64,000 nucleotides of DNA, taken from positions 1 to 64,000 of the forward strand of contig CAWIUB010000025.1 of assembly GCA_963839175.1 (NCBI GenBank), read 5' to 3'. Made by a program: the position numbers and the translations under genes. Under the pieces are notes generated by a model, which worked only from the letters and a program-made list of their open reading frames with translations, searched no databases and was not told where the DNA came from. Position 1 is the stretch's first letter; each line of letters begins with the position of its first letter. Positions 17,417 through 25,480 of the stretch are shown here, in pieces. The DNA comes from CAWIUB01 sp963839175 (lineage in GTDB: Bacteria; Actinomycetota; Actinomycetes; Mycobacteriales; Jatrophihabitantaceae).

Positions 17417-18297
17417 TGACCACCGCAGTAGCGCGGCGTCCCGTCGCGGTCACCGACACGCCGCCACGTCGCAAATGGCGTGCCGGCAACGCGTTGCTTG
17501 GTCTGCTTGCTTGGCTGATCGGCGTGCTCTTCATCATCCCGGTGCTCTGGATGGTCCTGACGTCCTTTCACAGTGAGGCCGACGCCAGCACCAATCCGCC
17601 CAGCATCGCCGCGCCGCTCACCCTCCAGGGCTACCGACAGTTCTTCGGCCAGGGCACCGGCACCAGCCCGTGGCCGTACCTGGCGAATTCGATCACAGCG
17701 AGCGTCACCTCGACGATCCTCGTGATAATTCTGGCATTTCCCGCCGCGTACGCGCTCTCCATCCGGCCCGTGCGCAAGTGGTCAGACGTCCTGTTCTTCT
17801 TCCTATCGACCAAGATGCTGCCGCTGGTCGCCGGACTTCTGCCGATCTACCTGTTCGCGCAGAAAGCCCACATGCTCGACAACCTCTTCATACTGATCAT
17901 CCTCTACACCACGATGAATCTGCCGATCGCGGTCTGGATGCTGCGGTCGTTCCTGGCGGAGGTGCCGATCGCGATCATCGAGGCGGCCGCCATCGACGGC
18001 GCAGGCATCCTCTACACGATGCGCAAAATCATCGCGCCCATCGCGGTGCCGGGCATCGCGGCCACTGCGCTCATCTGCTTCATCTTCAGCTGGAACGAGC
18101 TGCTGTTCGCCCTGGTGCTAACCGGGGTGCAGGCACAAACCGCACCGGTGTTCTTGACCAGCTTCGTCACCAGCCAGGGTCTGTTCCTGGCCAAGGTGTG
18201 CGCAGCCGCCGTCGTCGTGTCCATACCCGTGGTGGTAGCTGGCTTCGCCGCGCAAGACAAGCTCGTACAGGGCCTGTCCCTGGGCGCGGTCAAATGA
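17416..18297 (+). CDS. Polyol ABC transporter permease 2
   Basis: A 293-residue MalG-type permease with six membrane helices and the EAA loop EAAAIDGAGILYTMRKIIAP that docks the ATPase. Close to SmoG/MtlG-type sorbitol or mannitol permeases. Intact, start overlapping the stop of permease 1. No ATP-binding gene follows: in actinobacteria a shared MsiK-type ATPase often serves such importers. Confidence 0.9.
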   Translation: MTTAVARRPVAVTDTPPRRKWRAGNALLGLLAWLIGVLFIIPVLWMVLTSFHSEADASTNPPSIAAPLTLQGYRQFFGQGTGTSPWPYLANSITASVTSTILVIILAFPAAYALSIRPVRKWSDVLFFFLSTKMLPLVAGLLPIYLFAQKAHMLDNLFILIILYTTMNLPIAVWMLRSFLAEVPIAIIEAAAIDGAGILYTMRKIIAPIAVPGIAATALICFIFSWNELLFALVLTGVQAQTAPVFLTSFVTSQGLFLAKVCAAAVVVSIPVVVAGFAAQDKLVQGLSLGAVK

Positions 18298-19283
18298 GAG
18301 CGGCGGTCATCAAGTCGCCTGGCGAGGTCACCGTCGAAACCGTCGAAGACCCCACGCCTGCATCCGGCGAAGTGGTAGTCGAGGTCGCCGCATGCGGGCT
18401 GTGCGGCACAGACCTGCACATCCTCGAAGGCGAATTCGCCCCGTCCCTGCCCGTGATCCCCGGACACGAATTCGCCGGTCAGGTGGTCGCCCGCGACACG
18501 AACGCGCTCGGCGTGAGCGATGGCGACCGGGTCGCCGTCGACCCGTCGCTGTACTGCCATCAGTGCCATTACTGCCGCATCGGACACAACAACCTCTGCC
18601 AGCGATGGGGAGCGATCGGCGTGACCGCAGCCGGCGGCGCGGCCCAGTACGTCGCTGTGCCGGCAGCCAACTGTGTGCGGCTGCCCGATCACATCGAAAC
18701 CGCCGACGCAACCTTGATCGAACCCCTGTCCTGCGCCGTGCGCGGCTACGACGTGCTGCGCAGCCAACTCGGATCACACGTATTGATATACGGCGCCGGC
18801 ACCATGGGCCTGATGATGCTCGAGCTGGCCAAACGCGTCGGCGCGGTCAGCGTCGACCTCGTCGACGTCAACCCGGACCGGCTCGTCGTGGCCAGGCAGC
18901 TCGGCAGCTCCAACGCGGTCACCTCTGCCGACCACCTCGAACGACCCTTCGGGTGGGAGCTGGTCGTCGACGCGACCGGCAACGAGAAAGCCATCCAGGA
19001 TGGCCTCGGTCGGGTCGCACCGGCCGGCACGTTTCTGCAGTTCGGGGTGGCCACCTACGCGGCGCGAGCCACCATCGAGCCCTACAAGATCTACAACCAG
19101 GAGATCACCATCACCGGCGCGATGGCTGTGCTGCACAGCTATGAAAGGGCCGCCGAACTGTTCGCCGCCGGGGTACTCGACCCGCGGGTGTTCATCACCG
19201 ACCGGCTGCCACTGGAGAGGTACGCAGAAGCGCTCGACACGTTCCGGGCGGGGAAGGGACTGAAGACGCAGGTCCTGCCGTAA
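18294..19283 (+). CDS. Zinc-dependent polyol (sorbitol/xylitol-type) dehydrogenase
   Basis: A 329-residue medium-chain dehydrogenase. Catalytic zinc site CGLCGTDLH (Cys about 37) and GHEFAG (His-Glu about 62); four-cysteine structural zinc partly visible as CHQCHYCRIGHNNLC; nucleotide-binding glycine motif YGAGTMGLMML (about residue 165) followed by acidic D in DLVDVN, indicating NAD preference. Such enzymes oxidise sugar alcohols to ketoses; with the downstream xylulokinase this makes a polyol to xylulose-5-phosphate route plausible. ATG overlaps the permease stop (ATGA). Confidence 0.9.
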   Translation: MRAAVIKSPGEVTVETVEDPTPASGEVVVEVAACGLCGTDLHILEGEFAPSLPVIPGHEFAGQVVARDTNALGVSDGDRVAVDPSLYCHQCHYCRIGHNNLCQRWGAIGVTAAGGAAQYVAVPAANCVRLPDHIETADATLIEPLSCAVRGYDVLRSQLGSHVLIYGAGTMGLMMLELAKRVGAVSVDLVDVNPDRLVVARQLGSSNAVTSADHLERPFGWELVVDATGNEKAIQDGLGRVAPAGTFLQFGVATYAARATIEPYKIYNQEITITGAMAVLHSYERAAELFAAGVLDPRVFITDRLPLERYAEALDTFRAGKGLKTQVLP

Positions 19284-19359
19284 CGGTGAGCGGGCCCGAG
19301 CGATGTCGTCGACCTCATGCTGGCTTCTCCCACGCACTGTGCCAAACTCGAAGACTGAT

Positions 19360-19371
19360 GCTCAGATGAGC
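19360..19371. promoter_or_regulatory. Candidate operator 3 of the polyol cluster
   Basis: GCTCAGATGAGC lies 29 bp before the GTG start of the SorC-type regulator: probably an autoregulatory site. Same pattern as 15005 and 15101. Confidence 0.65.
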
Positions 19372-19400
19372 GATCGGCGTCATGAAGGGACGCGGTCGAC

Positions 19401-20378
19401 GTGCGGACCGGGCCAGCGCAGCTCCTGTTGATGTCCCGGGTTGCCCGCAGGTACTACCTCGACGGTCGTTCCAAGAGTGACATCGCCGCCGAGCTGAACA
19501 TCAGTCGCTTCCGCGTCGCACGTCTGCTCGAGGCAAGCCGCCAATCAGGCCTGGTCCGCATCGTGATCGAGCATCAGGGCTCGCTCGACACCGACCTCTC
19601 GATGCAGCTGCAGTCAACGTTCGGCCTGGCGAACGCCGTGGTCATCGACATCCCCGACGATGACGAGGTCGCATTACGTCGACAGTTGGGAGAAGCGGCC
19701 GCCGAGCTGCTCCAGGAACTTGTCACCGCCGATGACGTCTTGGGCCTCGCGTGGGCACGGTCGCTGAGCGGTATCGGCACGGCACTCACGAACTTCGTGC
19801 CGTGCCCCGTCGTCCAGCTGACTGGCGCGCTCTCCCGTCCGGACGCGAGCGATGTTCTCGAGCTGGTGCGGCGCGTGGCACGGGTCGGCGGCGGCACGCC
19901 TCACGTCTATTACGCCCCACTGGTCGTCGCGGACGCCGCAGCCGCGCGCATGCTACGGCGGCAACCGGACGTCATGCATGTGGCCGCTCTGCTGCCGGCG
20001 GTCACGGTCGCTGTGGTCGGCATCGGCGCCTGGGCCGAAGGGCTGTCTACTGTGTTCGACGCGGTCGAGCCCGATACCCGCGAGCGCGTGGGTCGGGCGG
20101 GAGTCGTCGGTGAGATTTCCGGAGTCCTGATCGACCGGAACGGCGAGGAGGTGATCACACCGCTGAGCAAGCGCATCATCGGCATCACTGGCCGGCAATT
20201 GGCGGGAATCAAGGTCGTGCTCGGCATTGCATACGGCCAGGAAAAGGCCGACGCCGTACGATCCGCCCTGACGGGCGGTCTGGTGACCAGCCTCGTGACC
20301 CACTCCGCGCTGGCACGGCGATTGATCGAGCCCGAGTCCGACACCCACGCCGTCGATTCCGATGCACTCCGTGCCTGA
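19401..20378 (+). CDS. SorC/DeoR-type sugar-binding transcriptional regulator
   Basis: A 325-residue regulator: N-terminal helix-turn-helix (SKSDIAAELNISRFRVARLL, residues 27-46) and a C-terminal sugar-phosphate-binding domain (from about residue 60) with GLAWARSLSGIG and the final GQEKADAVRSALTGGLVTSL. SorC proteins sense phosphorylated sugars, so the xylulokinase product would be a natural ligand. GTG start at 19401. Located between the transporter/dehydrogenase and kinase genes, with a matching palindrome just upstream. Confidence 0.9.
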   Translation: MRTGPAQLLLMSRVARRYYLDGRSKSDIAAELNISRFRVARLLEASRQSGLVRIVIEHQGSLDTDLSMQLQSTFGLANAVVIDIPDDDEVALRRQLGEAAAELLQELVTADDVLGLAWARSLSGIGTALTNFVPCPVVQLTGALSRPDASDVLELVRRVARVGGGTPHVYYAPLVVADAAAARMLRRQPDVMHVAALLPAVTVAVVGIGAWAEGLSTVFDAVEPDTRERVGRAGVVGEISGVLIDRNGEEVITPLSKRIIGITGRQLAGIKVVLGIAYGQEKADAVRSALTGGLVTSLVTHSALARRLIEPESDTHAVDSDALRA

Positions 20379-21156
20379 CGCCCACATCCTCCCGGGAGGC
20401 ACCGCGAACCGCGGTCTCGTCCAGCGCATCGGCAGCACGGTGCACCGACCTCTCGGCCCGCATAGCTTCGCCGTCCATCACCTGCTCAGGCATCTGGAGA
20501 GTTCAGGATTCGGCGGGTCGCCGCGCGTCCTCGGAACTCTTGGTCCGACCGAGATGCTCAGCTACATCGACGGCTGCGCCGCATACCCACCGGTGCCGGA
20601 CTGGGCGCTCACCGACGATGCCCTGGTGACTGTCGCCGCCCTGCTGCGGACCTATCACGAGCATGTGGTCGACTTCGAGCCTCCTGACCACAACTGGCAA
20701 CGCCCCGTGCCGCGGAAGTGGCGCGGATCGCTCATCACCCACAACGACACCAATCCGGCCAACGTCATCTTCCGTGACGGCGTTGCAATCGCCCTGATCG
20801 ACTTCGACCTGGCGGCACCCGGCTGCGTGGCGTGGGAACTAGCCGTCGCAGGATGCTTCTGGGCCCCGCTCCTGGACCCGTGCGATGTCGCCGACTCTCG
20901 CCACGGTCGTGGCATCGAACGGTTTCGGCTGCTCCTGGACAGTTACGGAGCCATGCCCGAGGTTCGGCGAAGCGCTGCCCAGGCGGGATTGTCTGCGATC
21001 AGCTGGATCGCCGAGATCATCGAGGACGGCAGCAAGCAGGGTCATCCGGCGTTCACTGCGACGTGGTCAGCCACCGCGGCCATGTACCGCCGGGCGCGCC
21101 CATGGATCCGCGCGCACGTCCACGAGCTGGCCGAGCGGCCGCAAGCCCGCTGCTGA
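20362..21156 (+). CDS. Aminoglycoside-phosphotransferase-fold kinase in the polyol cluster
   Basis: A 264-residue APH-family protein. The catalytic loop LITHNDTNPANVI (HxDxxxxN with catalytic Asp) and the metal-binding IDFDLA are both present around residues 129-150. The N-terminal phosphate-binding loop is short. Start ATG 20362 overlaps the regulator by 17 bases, so it is co-translated with it. The location suggests a small-molecule (sugar or polyol) kinase, not a resistance enzyme, but this is inference; APH folds act on many alcohols and sugars. Confidence 0.8.
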   Translation: MHSVPDAHILPGGTANRGLVQRIGSTVHRPLGPHSFAVHHLLRHLESSGFGGSPRVLGTLGPTEMLSYIDGCAAYPPVPDWALTDDALVTVAALLRTYHEHVVDFEPPDHNWQRPVPRKWRGSLITHNDTNPANVIFRDGVAIALIDFDLAAPGCVAWELAVAGCFWAPLLDPCDVADSRHGRGIERFRLLLDSYGAMPEVRRSAAQAGLSAISWIAEIIEDGSKQGHPAFTATWSATAAMYRRARPWIRAHVHELAERPQARC

Positions 21157-21201
21157 GCAGTCCCGCGAGCGCCGGCCGAAGACACCCAGGCAGGAGACGG
21201 C

Positions 21202-22596
21202 ATGACCCGTGTGGCAGGTGTCGACTCGTCCACGCAGACCTGCAAGGTCGTTATCCGGGACGCGGATTCGGGCGCGCTGATCCGTGAGGGGCGCGCCGCA
21301 CATCCAGCCGGTACCGAGATCGACCCGCAGGCCTGGTTGATCGCACTGGAAGAGGCGACGCGCGCGGCGGACGGCCTTGATGACGTGTCAGCGATCGCGG
21401 TGGGTGGGCAGCAACACGGGATGATCTGCCTCGACGAGAACGGCCAGGTGGTCCGGCCGGCGCTGCTGTGGAACGACACCCGATCAGCGCAGGCCGCCGA
21501 CGACCTTGTCGCGGAGCTGGGCGGTCCGCGAGCCTGGGCTGACGCCATTGGATCCGTACCGGTGGCCTCGTTCACCGTCGCCAAGTTGCGGTGGCTGGCC
21601 GAACACGAACCCGCGAGCGTCGCCCGGACCGCCGCCGTATGCCTACCGCACGACTGGCTCACCTGGGAGCTGGCCGGATCAACGGACCGGAGCACACTGG
21701 CCACCGATCGCAGCGACGCAAGTGGCACCGGATACTGGTCGCCCGCGACCGGGACGTATCGGCCCGACCTGCTGCGGTTGGCGCTAGGCCGCGAACCGCA
21801 GGTGCCGAACGTCCTCGGGCCCAACCAACCCGCCGGTCACGCCGCGGGCGGCGCGCTGCTCGGCCCGGGGGCCGGCGACAATGCGGCCGCGACCCTCGGG
21901 GTCGGCGCGGCGATCGGAGACGTGGTCGTCTCTATCGGAACATCCGGAGTCGTCTGCGCGGTCAGCACCCATCCGACCGCGGACCCATCCGGAACAGTGG
22001 CCGGCTTCGCATCCGCGACCGGAGAGTTTCTACCTCTAGTCTGCACGCTCAACGCGGCAAGGGTGCTGGACGCGGCCGCCGCGATGCTGAGTGTCGACCA
22101 CGCCACGCTGTCCCGGCTGGCTCTCAATGCCCCGCCGGGAGCCGGGGGCCTGGTCCTCGTGCCCTATCTCGAAGGAGAACGCACCCCCAACCGGCCCGAC
22201 GCTACCGGCGCTCTGCACGGACTGACGCTGCGCACCAGCACCCCCGCACACCTCGCCCGGGCGGCGATCGAGGGCTTGCTGTGCGGACTCGCGGACGGTC
22301 TCGACGCCCTGGAACGCCATGATGCCCGTATCAATCGCGTCATTCTGGTCGGTGGCGGCGCACGATCGGAGGCGCTCCGCCAGATTGCGCCGTCCATACT
22401 CGGCCACCCAGTCGCGGTGCCGCCCCCCGGGGAGTACGTCGCCGACGGCGCTGCCATCCAGGCCGCCTGGACGCTCAGCGGCGATCCGCACCCCCCGTCC
22501 TGGGGGTCGACCGACCCGCAGCTGTATGAAGCCGACCTCGTTCCCGCCATACGGGAGCGATACGCCGTGGCACGGGACCTCACCGTCCGCCGATGA
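21202..22596 (+). CDS. xylB: Xylulokinase (FGGY family)
   Basis: A 464-residue FGGY carbohydrate kinase. Family features: VAGVDSSTQTCKVV (phosphate 1), GGQQHGMICLD with the xylulokinase-type QHG, LLWNDTRS, GAGDNAAATLGVG (the catalytic Asp and adenosine region), and VPYLEGERTPNRPD, as in XylB. It phosphorylates D-xylulose to xylulose-5-phosphate for the pentose phosphate pathway. 45 bp after the APH-fold gene, on the same strand. ATG 21202. Confidence 0.92.
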   Translation: MTRVAGVDSSTQTCKVVIRDADSGALIREGRAAHPAGTEIDPQAWLIALEEATRAADGLDDVSAIAVGGQQHGMICLDENGQVVRPALLWNDTRSAQAADDLVAELGGPRAWADAIGSVPVASFTVAKLRWLAEHEPASVARTAAVCLPHDWLTWELAGSTDRSTLATDRSDASGTGYWSPATGTYRPDLLRLALGREPQVPNVLGPNQPAGHAAGGALLGPGAGDNAAATLGVGAAIGDVVVSIGTSGVVCAVSTHPTADPSGTVAGFASATGEFLPLVCTLNAARVLDAAAAMLSVDHATLSRLALNAPPGAGGLVLVPYLEGERTPNRPDATGALHGLTLRTSTPAHLARAAIEGLLCGLADGLDALERHDARINRVILVGGGARSEALRQIAPSILGHPVAVPPPGEYVADGAAIQAAWTLSGDPHPPSWGSTDPQLYEADLVPAIRERYAVARDLTVRR

Positions 22597-22730
22597 CGCC
22601 CTCACGAGCCGTGGCCCTGCCGCTAGGGCCTGTCTGGAGTCGTGATCACGTGGCGGGGAAAGGGTTGAAGGGCTGATCATCGGGCTGGTAGCTTTCAGTC
22701 GACCGTGACACTGCCGAGGAGGTGAGACCC

Positions 22731-22784
22731 ATGAACGCTGTATCCATGTGGGTGCTCCTCCTTGCCGTCACGGCCGGCGATTGA
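22731..22784 (+). other. Short ORF with strong ribosome-binding site (17 residues)
   Basis: GAGGAGG stands seven bases before an ATG that opens MNAVSMWVLLLAVTAGD and stops at once. It may be a leader peptide for the hydrolase at 22840, or the cut 5' end of a membrane protein left by the insertion of the mobile element. Confidence 0.3.
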
Positions 22785-22839
22785 CGTAGGTATCGCCGGG
22801 AGCGCCTCGCCAACAAGGCACTCCCGAAGGGCAACACCT

Positions 22840-23607
22840 ATGCACTCTCTGCACTTCACCGCCGAGTCGTCGTCTAACGGCATGCTCGAACGCGACTTCA
22901 CCGTGGGCGGCGTCCCCGGCGTCCTGTGGTCGCCAGCCTCCAACGCGGCCGATCGCGCGCCCCTGATCCTGATGGCCCACGGCGGCGGCAATCACAAGAA
23001 GCATCCGGCGATGTCCGGCCGCGCCCAGCTCCTCGTGAACGGCTGCGGCTTCCACGTCGCCGTCATCGACGCGCCCGGTCACGGCGACCGGCCGCGCACG
23101 CCGCACGACGAGGCGGAAATCGCCGAGCTGTTCCGGGCGAGGGCGGCGGGCGAGCCGGAAGGCCCGGTCGTCGTCCGCTACAACGACCACCTGGCCGAGC
23201 TGGCCGTGCCCGAGTACCAGGCGACCCTGGACGCGCTCCAGGAACTCCCGGAGATCGGCACCGACGGGCCGGTCGGCTTCTGGGGCATCAACATGGGCAC
23301 CGCGATCGGCGTACCGTTCGTGGCGATCGAACCCAGGATCACCGCCGCGGTCTTCGGTCAGCACTGGCCCGATGTCCTGGCCGAGAAGGCGAAGCAGATC
23401 ACCATCCCGATCGAGTTCGACCTGCAGTGGGACGACGAGCACATCTCGCGCGAGGCCGGTCTCGCGCTGTTCGACGCCTTCGCCTCGAAGGAAAAGTCGT
23501 TGCACATGAACTCGGGCAAGCACAAGGAGCTGCCTCGGTTCGAGGCCGACAGTGCAGTCCAGTTCTTCGCCCGGCACTTCGGCCGGCCGATTACCTCGCC
23601 GGCCTGA
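22840..23607 (+). CDS. Alpha/beta-hydrolase with altered nucleophile elbow
   Basis: A 255-residue alpha/beta-hydrolase of the dienelactone-hydrolase-like type: oxyanion region LILMAHGGGNHKKHP, VAVIDAPGHGDRP, an acid in EFDLQWDDEHI, and a C-terminal histidine (NSGKHKELP). The usual GxSxG nucleophile reads GFWGINMGTA, so the serine is Asn (GINMG). It may be inactive as an esterase or have another role. Start ATG 22840 is preferred to 22762. Carried inside an IS5-type element. Confidence 0.82.
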   Translation: MHSLHFTAESSSNGMLERDFTVGGVPGVLWSPASNAADRAPLILMAHGGGNHKKHPAMSGRAQLLVNGCGFHVAVIDAPGHGDRPRTPHDEAEIAELFRARAAGEPEGPVVVRYNDHLAELAVPEYQATLDALQELPEIGTDGPVGFWGINMGTAIGVPFVAIEPRITAAVFGQHWPDVLAEKAKQITIPIEFDLQWDDEHISREAGLALFDAFASKEKSLHMNSGKHKELPRFEADSAVQFFARHFGRPITSPA

Positions 23608-23633
23608 TGTGCGCGGTTGCGGCGAGTCGACGG

Positions 23634-23903
23634 TCACCGGGGTGATTTGCCCGGTTTCCGTGGCCCCTTTTCCTGTGCCACGGTTTCTTCCAGCGCCGCC
23701 AGGACCTCCGGTTCCACCGCCATCCCGGCCGCGTCGTGATGGGCGCGGGCCACGGTGGAGTCCACACTGACCAAAGACATGTCCGCCTGGCCGCGCCGAG
23801 CGGCCTCGACGATCATCCCCTCCATCAGCGCGGCGAACATGCCGACGTCGCGCCACGGCTCTATCAGTTCCCACTCACCATCGCTCAGTTCACGTCGCGT
23901 CAC
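23634..23903 (-). pseudogene. IS5-family transposase remnant
   Basis: Reads MTRRELSDGEWELIEP, the standard N-terminus of an IS5-type DDE transposase, then jumps to WRDVGMFAALMEGMIVEAAR and SLVSVDSTVARAHHDAAGM, which contains the first catalytic Asp. The part between (about 50 residues including the WRFRTGSQWR-type motif) and everything after the first Asp are missing. The two segments are in one frame, so the lesion is an internal deletion. Confidence 0.75.
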
Positions 23904-24007
23904 CGGAGCGTTCTATCAGCTCGGCGTGATCCACGAGTCCGAAACAAACCGCATTGATCACGACTGCAGACAGTCGCTAGGTCGCTGGTCTGTGGTGGGA
24001 TCGGGCC

Positions 24008-24535
24008 GTGGCGCGGTTCGTGGCATTCCTTCGTGCGGTGAACGTCGGGACCCGCAAGGTGGATATGGCCACGGCCAGGCAGGCTCTGGAGGAGCTCGGC
24101 TTCGATGCCGTCGGCAGCTACGCGAACAGCGGGAACCTCCTATTCACCGCGACGGGTACGGCGTCCGACCACGAGGCGGCAATCCGCTCGAAGTTGGAGG
24201 ACGTATTCGGGTTCGAGCTCACGACGTTCGTCCGCACGGTCAGGCAGGTGCAGCAGCTGGCGACCGCCAAGCCCTTCGGCACCATCGCAGCCGGCCACAC
24301 CCACTTCGTGCTGCTGCCGCTGACGAGGCTCACCGCGACAGAGAAGGAGGCGGTCGAGGCGCTGTCGAACGACCATGACGAGGTGGTTGTGGTTGGCCGT
24401 GACGTGCACTGGCTGATCCGCTCGAAGTCGACCGAGACCACGCTCGGGCCGAGGCAGTGGACGCAGGCACTACCCGATAATCCGACAACGGCTCGCAATA
24501 CCACGATGCTGGCCAGGTTGGTGGAGAAGCTGTAG
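24008..24535 (+). CDS. DUF1697 family protein
   Basis: A 175-residue cytoplasmic protein starting MARFVAFLRAVNVGTRKVDM, with YANSGNLLF and the end ARNTTMLARLVE, all typical of DUF1697. The family has a ferredoxin-like fold and no settled function; it is common in actinobacteria. Single gene. Confidence 0.88.
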   Translation: MARFVAFLRAVNVGTRKVDMATARQALEELGFDAVGSYANSGNLLFTATGTASDHEAAIRSKLEDVFGFELTTFVRTVRQVQQLATAKPFGTIAAGHTHFVLLPLTRLTATEKEAVEALSNDHDEVVVVGRDVHWLIRSKSTETTLGPRQWTQALPDNPTTARNTTMLARLVEKL

Positions 24536-24555
24536 CCGCGGCTGGCTCACAGCGA

Positions 24556-24939
24556 TCAGCGACGCCAGAGCCACAGCCAGCCGAGGAGCACGAGCACGGC
24601 GACGATCGCGAACCCGCTAATGGCGAGCAGATACTGTTGCCATCGCGGCTGGGCGCTCACCCAGGACGTCCACCGGCTGACGAATCCCCGCACCCGGCGC
24701 AGCAAACGGCTCGCCCAGGCGAATTCCGTGGCCCATACCCCGAGTCCCAGAAAGATGATCAGCCAGCCGGGTCCGGGCAGTGGCAGCAGGACCACTCCGA
24801 CGACAATGATGACCAGCCCGATGACCGCAACCCCGATCCGCCAAACTGCCTTACCAGCAGGCAGTTTGTGCACCCGACCGCGTACCGAGCGCATGCCACG
24901 GCTCCACATGTTGCCGTTACGCGAGTCCGGCCGGGACAT
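24556..24939 (-). CDS. TIGR02611-type small membrane protein
   Basis: A 127-residue protein with two or three helices. The PLPGPGWLIIFLGLGV loop and the tryptophan-rich C-terminal helix match the PGPGW/TIGR02611 family. Function unknown. Convergent with the DUF1697 gene. Start ATG 24939. Confidence 0.8.
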   Translation of the reverse strand: MSRPDSRNGNMWSRGMRSVRGRVHKLPAGKAVWRIGVAVIGLVIIVVGVVLLPLPGPGWLIIFLGLGVWATEFAWASRLLRRVRGFVSRWTSWVSAQPRWQQYLLAISGFAIVAVLVLLGWLWLWRR

Positions 24940-25110
24940 GCACCGACGTTAGCTGGCCCGCGCTGGCCTGACCGCTGCCGCGGGATCGACCGCGTGAGAT
25001 TCTTCGGATGGTGTTGTCCTCACGGGTGGTGCCCGTTCGTGGAGTAGGTGAGGGACGGCTACCAGGGCTCGTCCCTGATATGTCTACGGCACAGGAAGGA
25101 GACCACGAAG

Positions 25111-25470
25111 ATGACCCAGTATCTGTTGTCGGTATGGAGCCGCGAGGGCGACCCCACCCCGACCGACGAAGAGATGCAGAAGGCCTACGCGCAGGTGGAC
25201 GCCTTCAACGACGAGCTGAAGAAGTCTGGAGCGTGGGTGTTCGCCGGTGGGCTGCACCCGGAAACCACGGCGACCGTCGTCGACGCGTCGAAGCCAGGTG
25301 AGCCAGTGACGACCGACGGCCCGTTCGCGGAGTCCAAGGAGCACCTCGGTGGCTTCTGGGTCGTTGAGGCGGCCGACCTGGATGCCGCGCTCGACCTGGC
25401 TCGGCGCGGCTCGGCCGCGTGCAGCGGGCCGGTCGAGGTACGCCCGTTCCAGGACGACTCGGGGCAATGA
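25111..25470 (+). CDS. YCII-related DGPF-domain protein
   Basis: A 119-residue YCII-like protein ending its beta-sheet with DGPFAESKEHLGGFWVVEA, the DGPF motif of proteins paired with ECF42 sigma factors. Start ATG 25111 follows AGGAAGGAGACC. Ten bases separate it from the sigma factor downstream, so they are one operon. Established: this pairing is conserved across actinobacteria; the biochemical role of DGPF proteins is not known. Confidence 0.9.
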   Translation: MTQYLLSVWSREGDPTPTDEEMQKAYAQVDAFNDELKKSGAWVFAGGLHPETTATVVDASKPGEPVTTDGPFAESKEHLGGFWVVEAADLDAALDLARRGSAACSGPVEVRPFQDDSGQ

Positions 25471-25480
25471 CGGAGCGGCC

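Larger units (their letters stand above)
22627..23976. mobile_element. IS5-type element with hydrolase cargo
   Basis: Inverted ends at 22627-22648 and 23955-23976 match at 19 of 22 positions (ends in CTGTCT...GTCGTGATCA) and are bordered on both sides by CTAG (22623-22626, 23977-23980), the four-base YTAR-type duplication typical of IS5. Inside are an IS5 transposase remnant on the minus strand next to the right end and an alpha/beta-hydrolase on the plus strand. The transposase is broken, so movement would need help from another IS5 element. Confidence 0.65.

Noticed and set aside
22646..22837. Minus-strand ORF ending PFNPFPAT as the C-terminus of the IS5 transposase
   Set aside because: Position fits but no motif supports it; left out of the transposase call.
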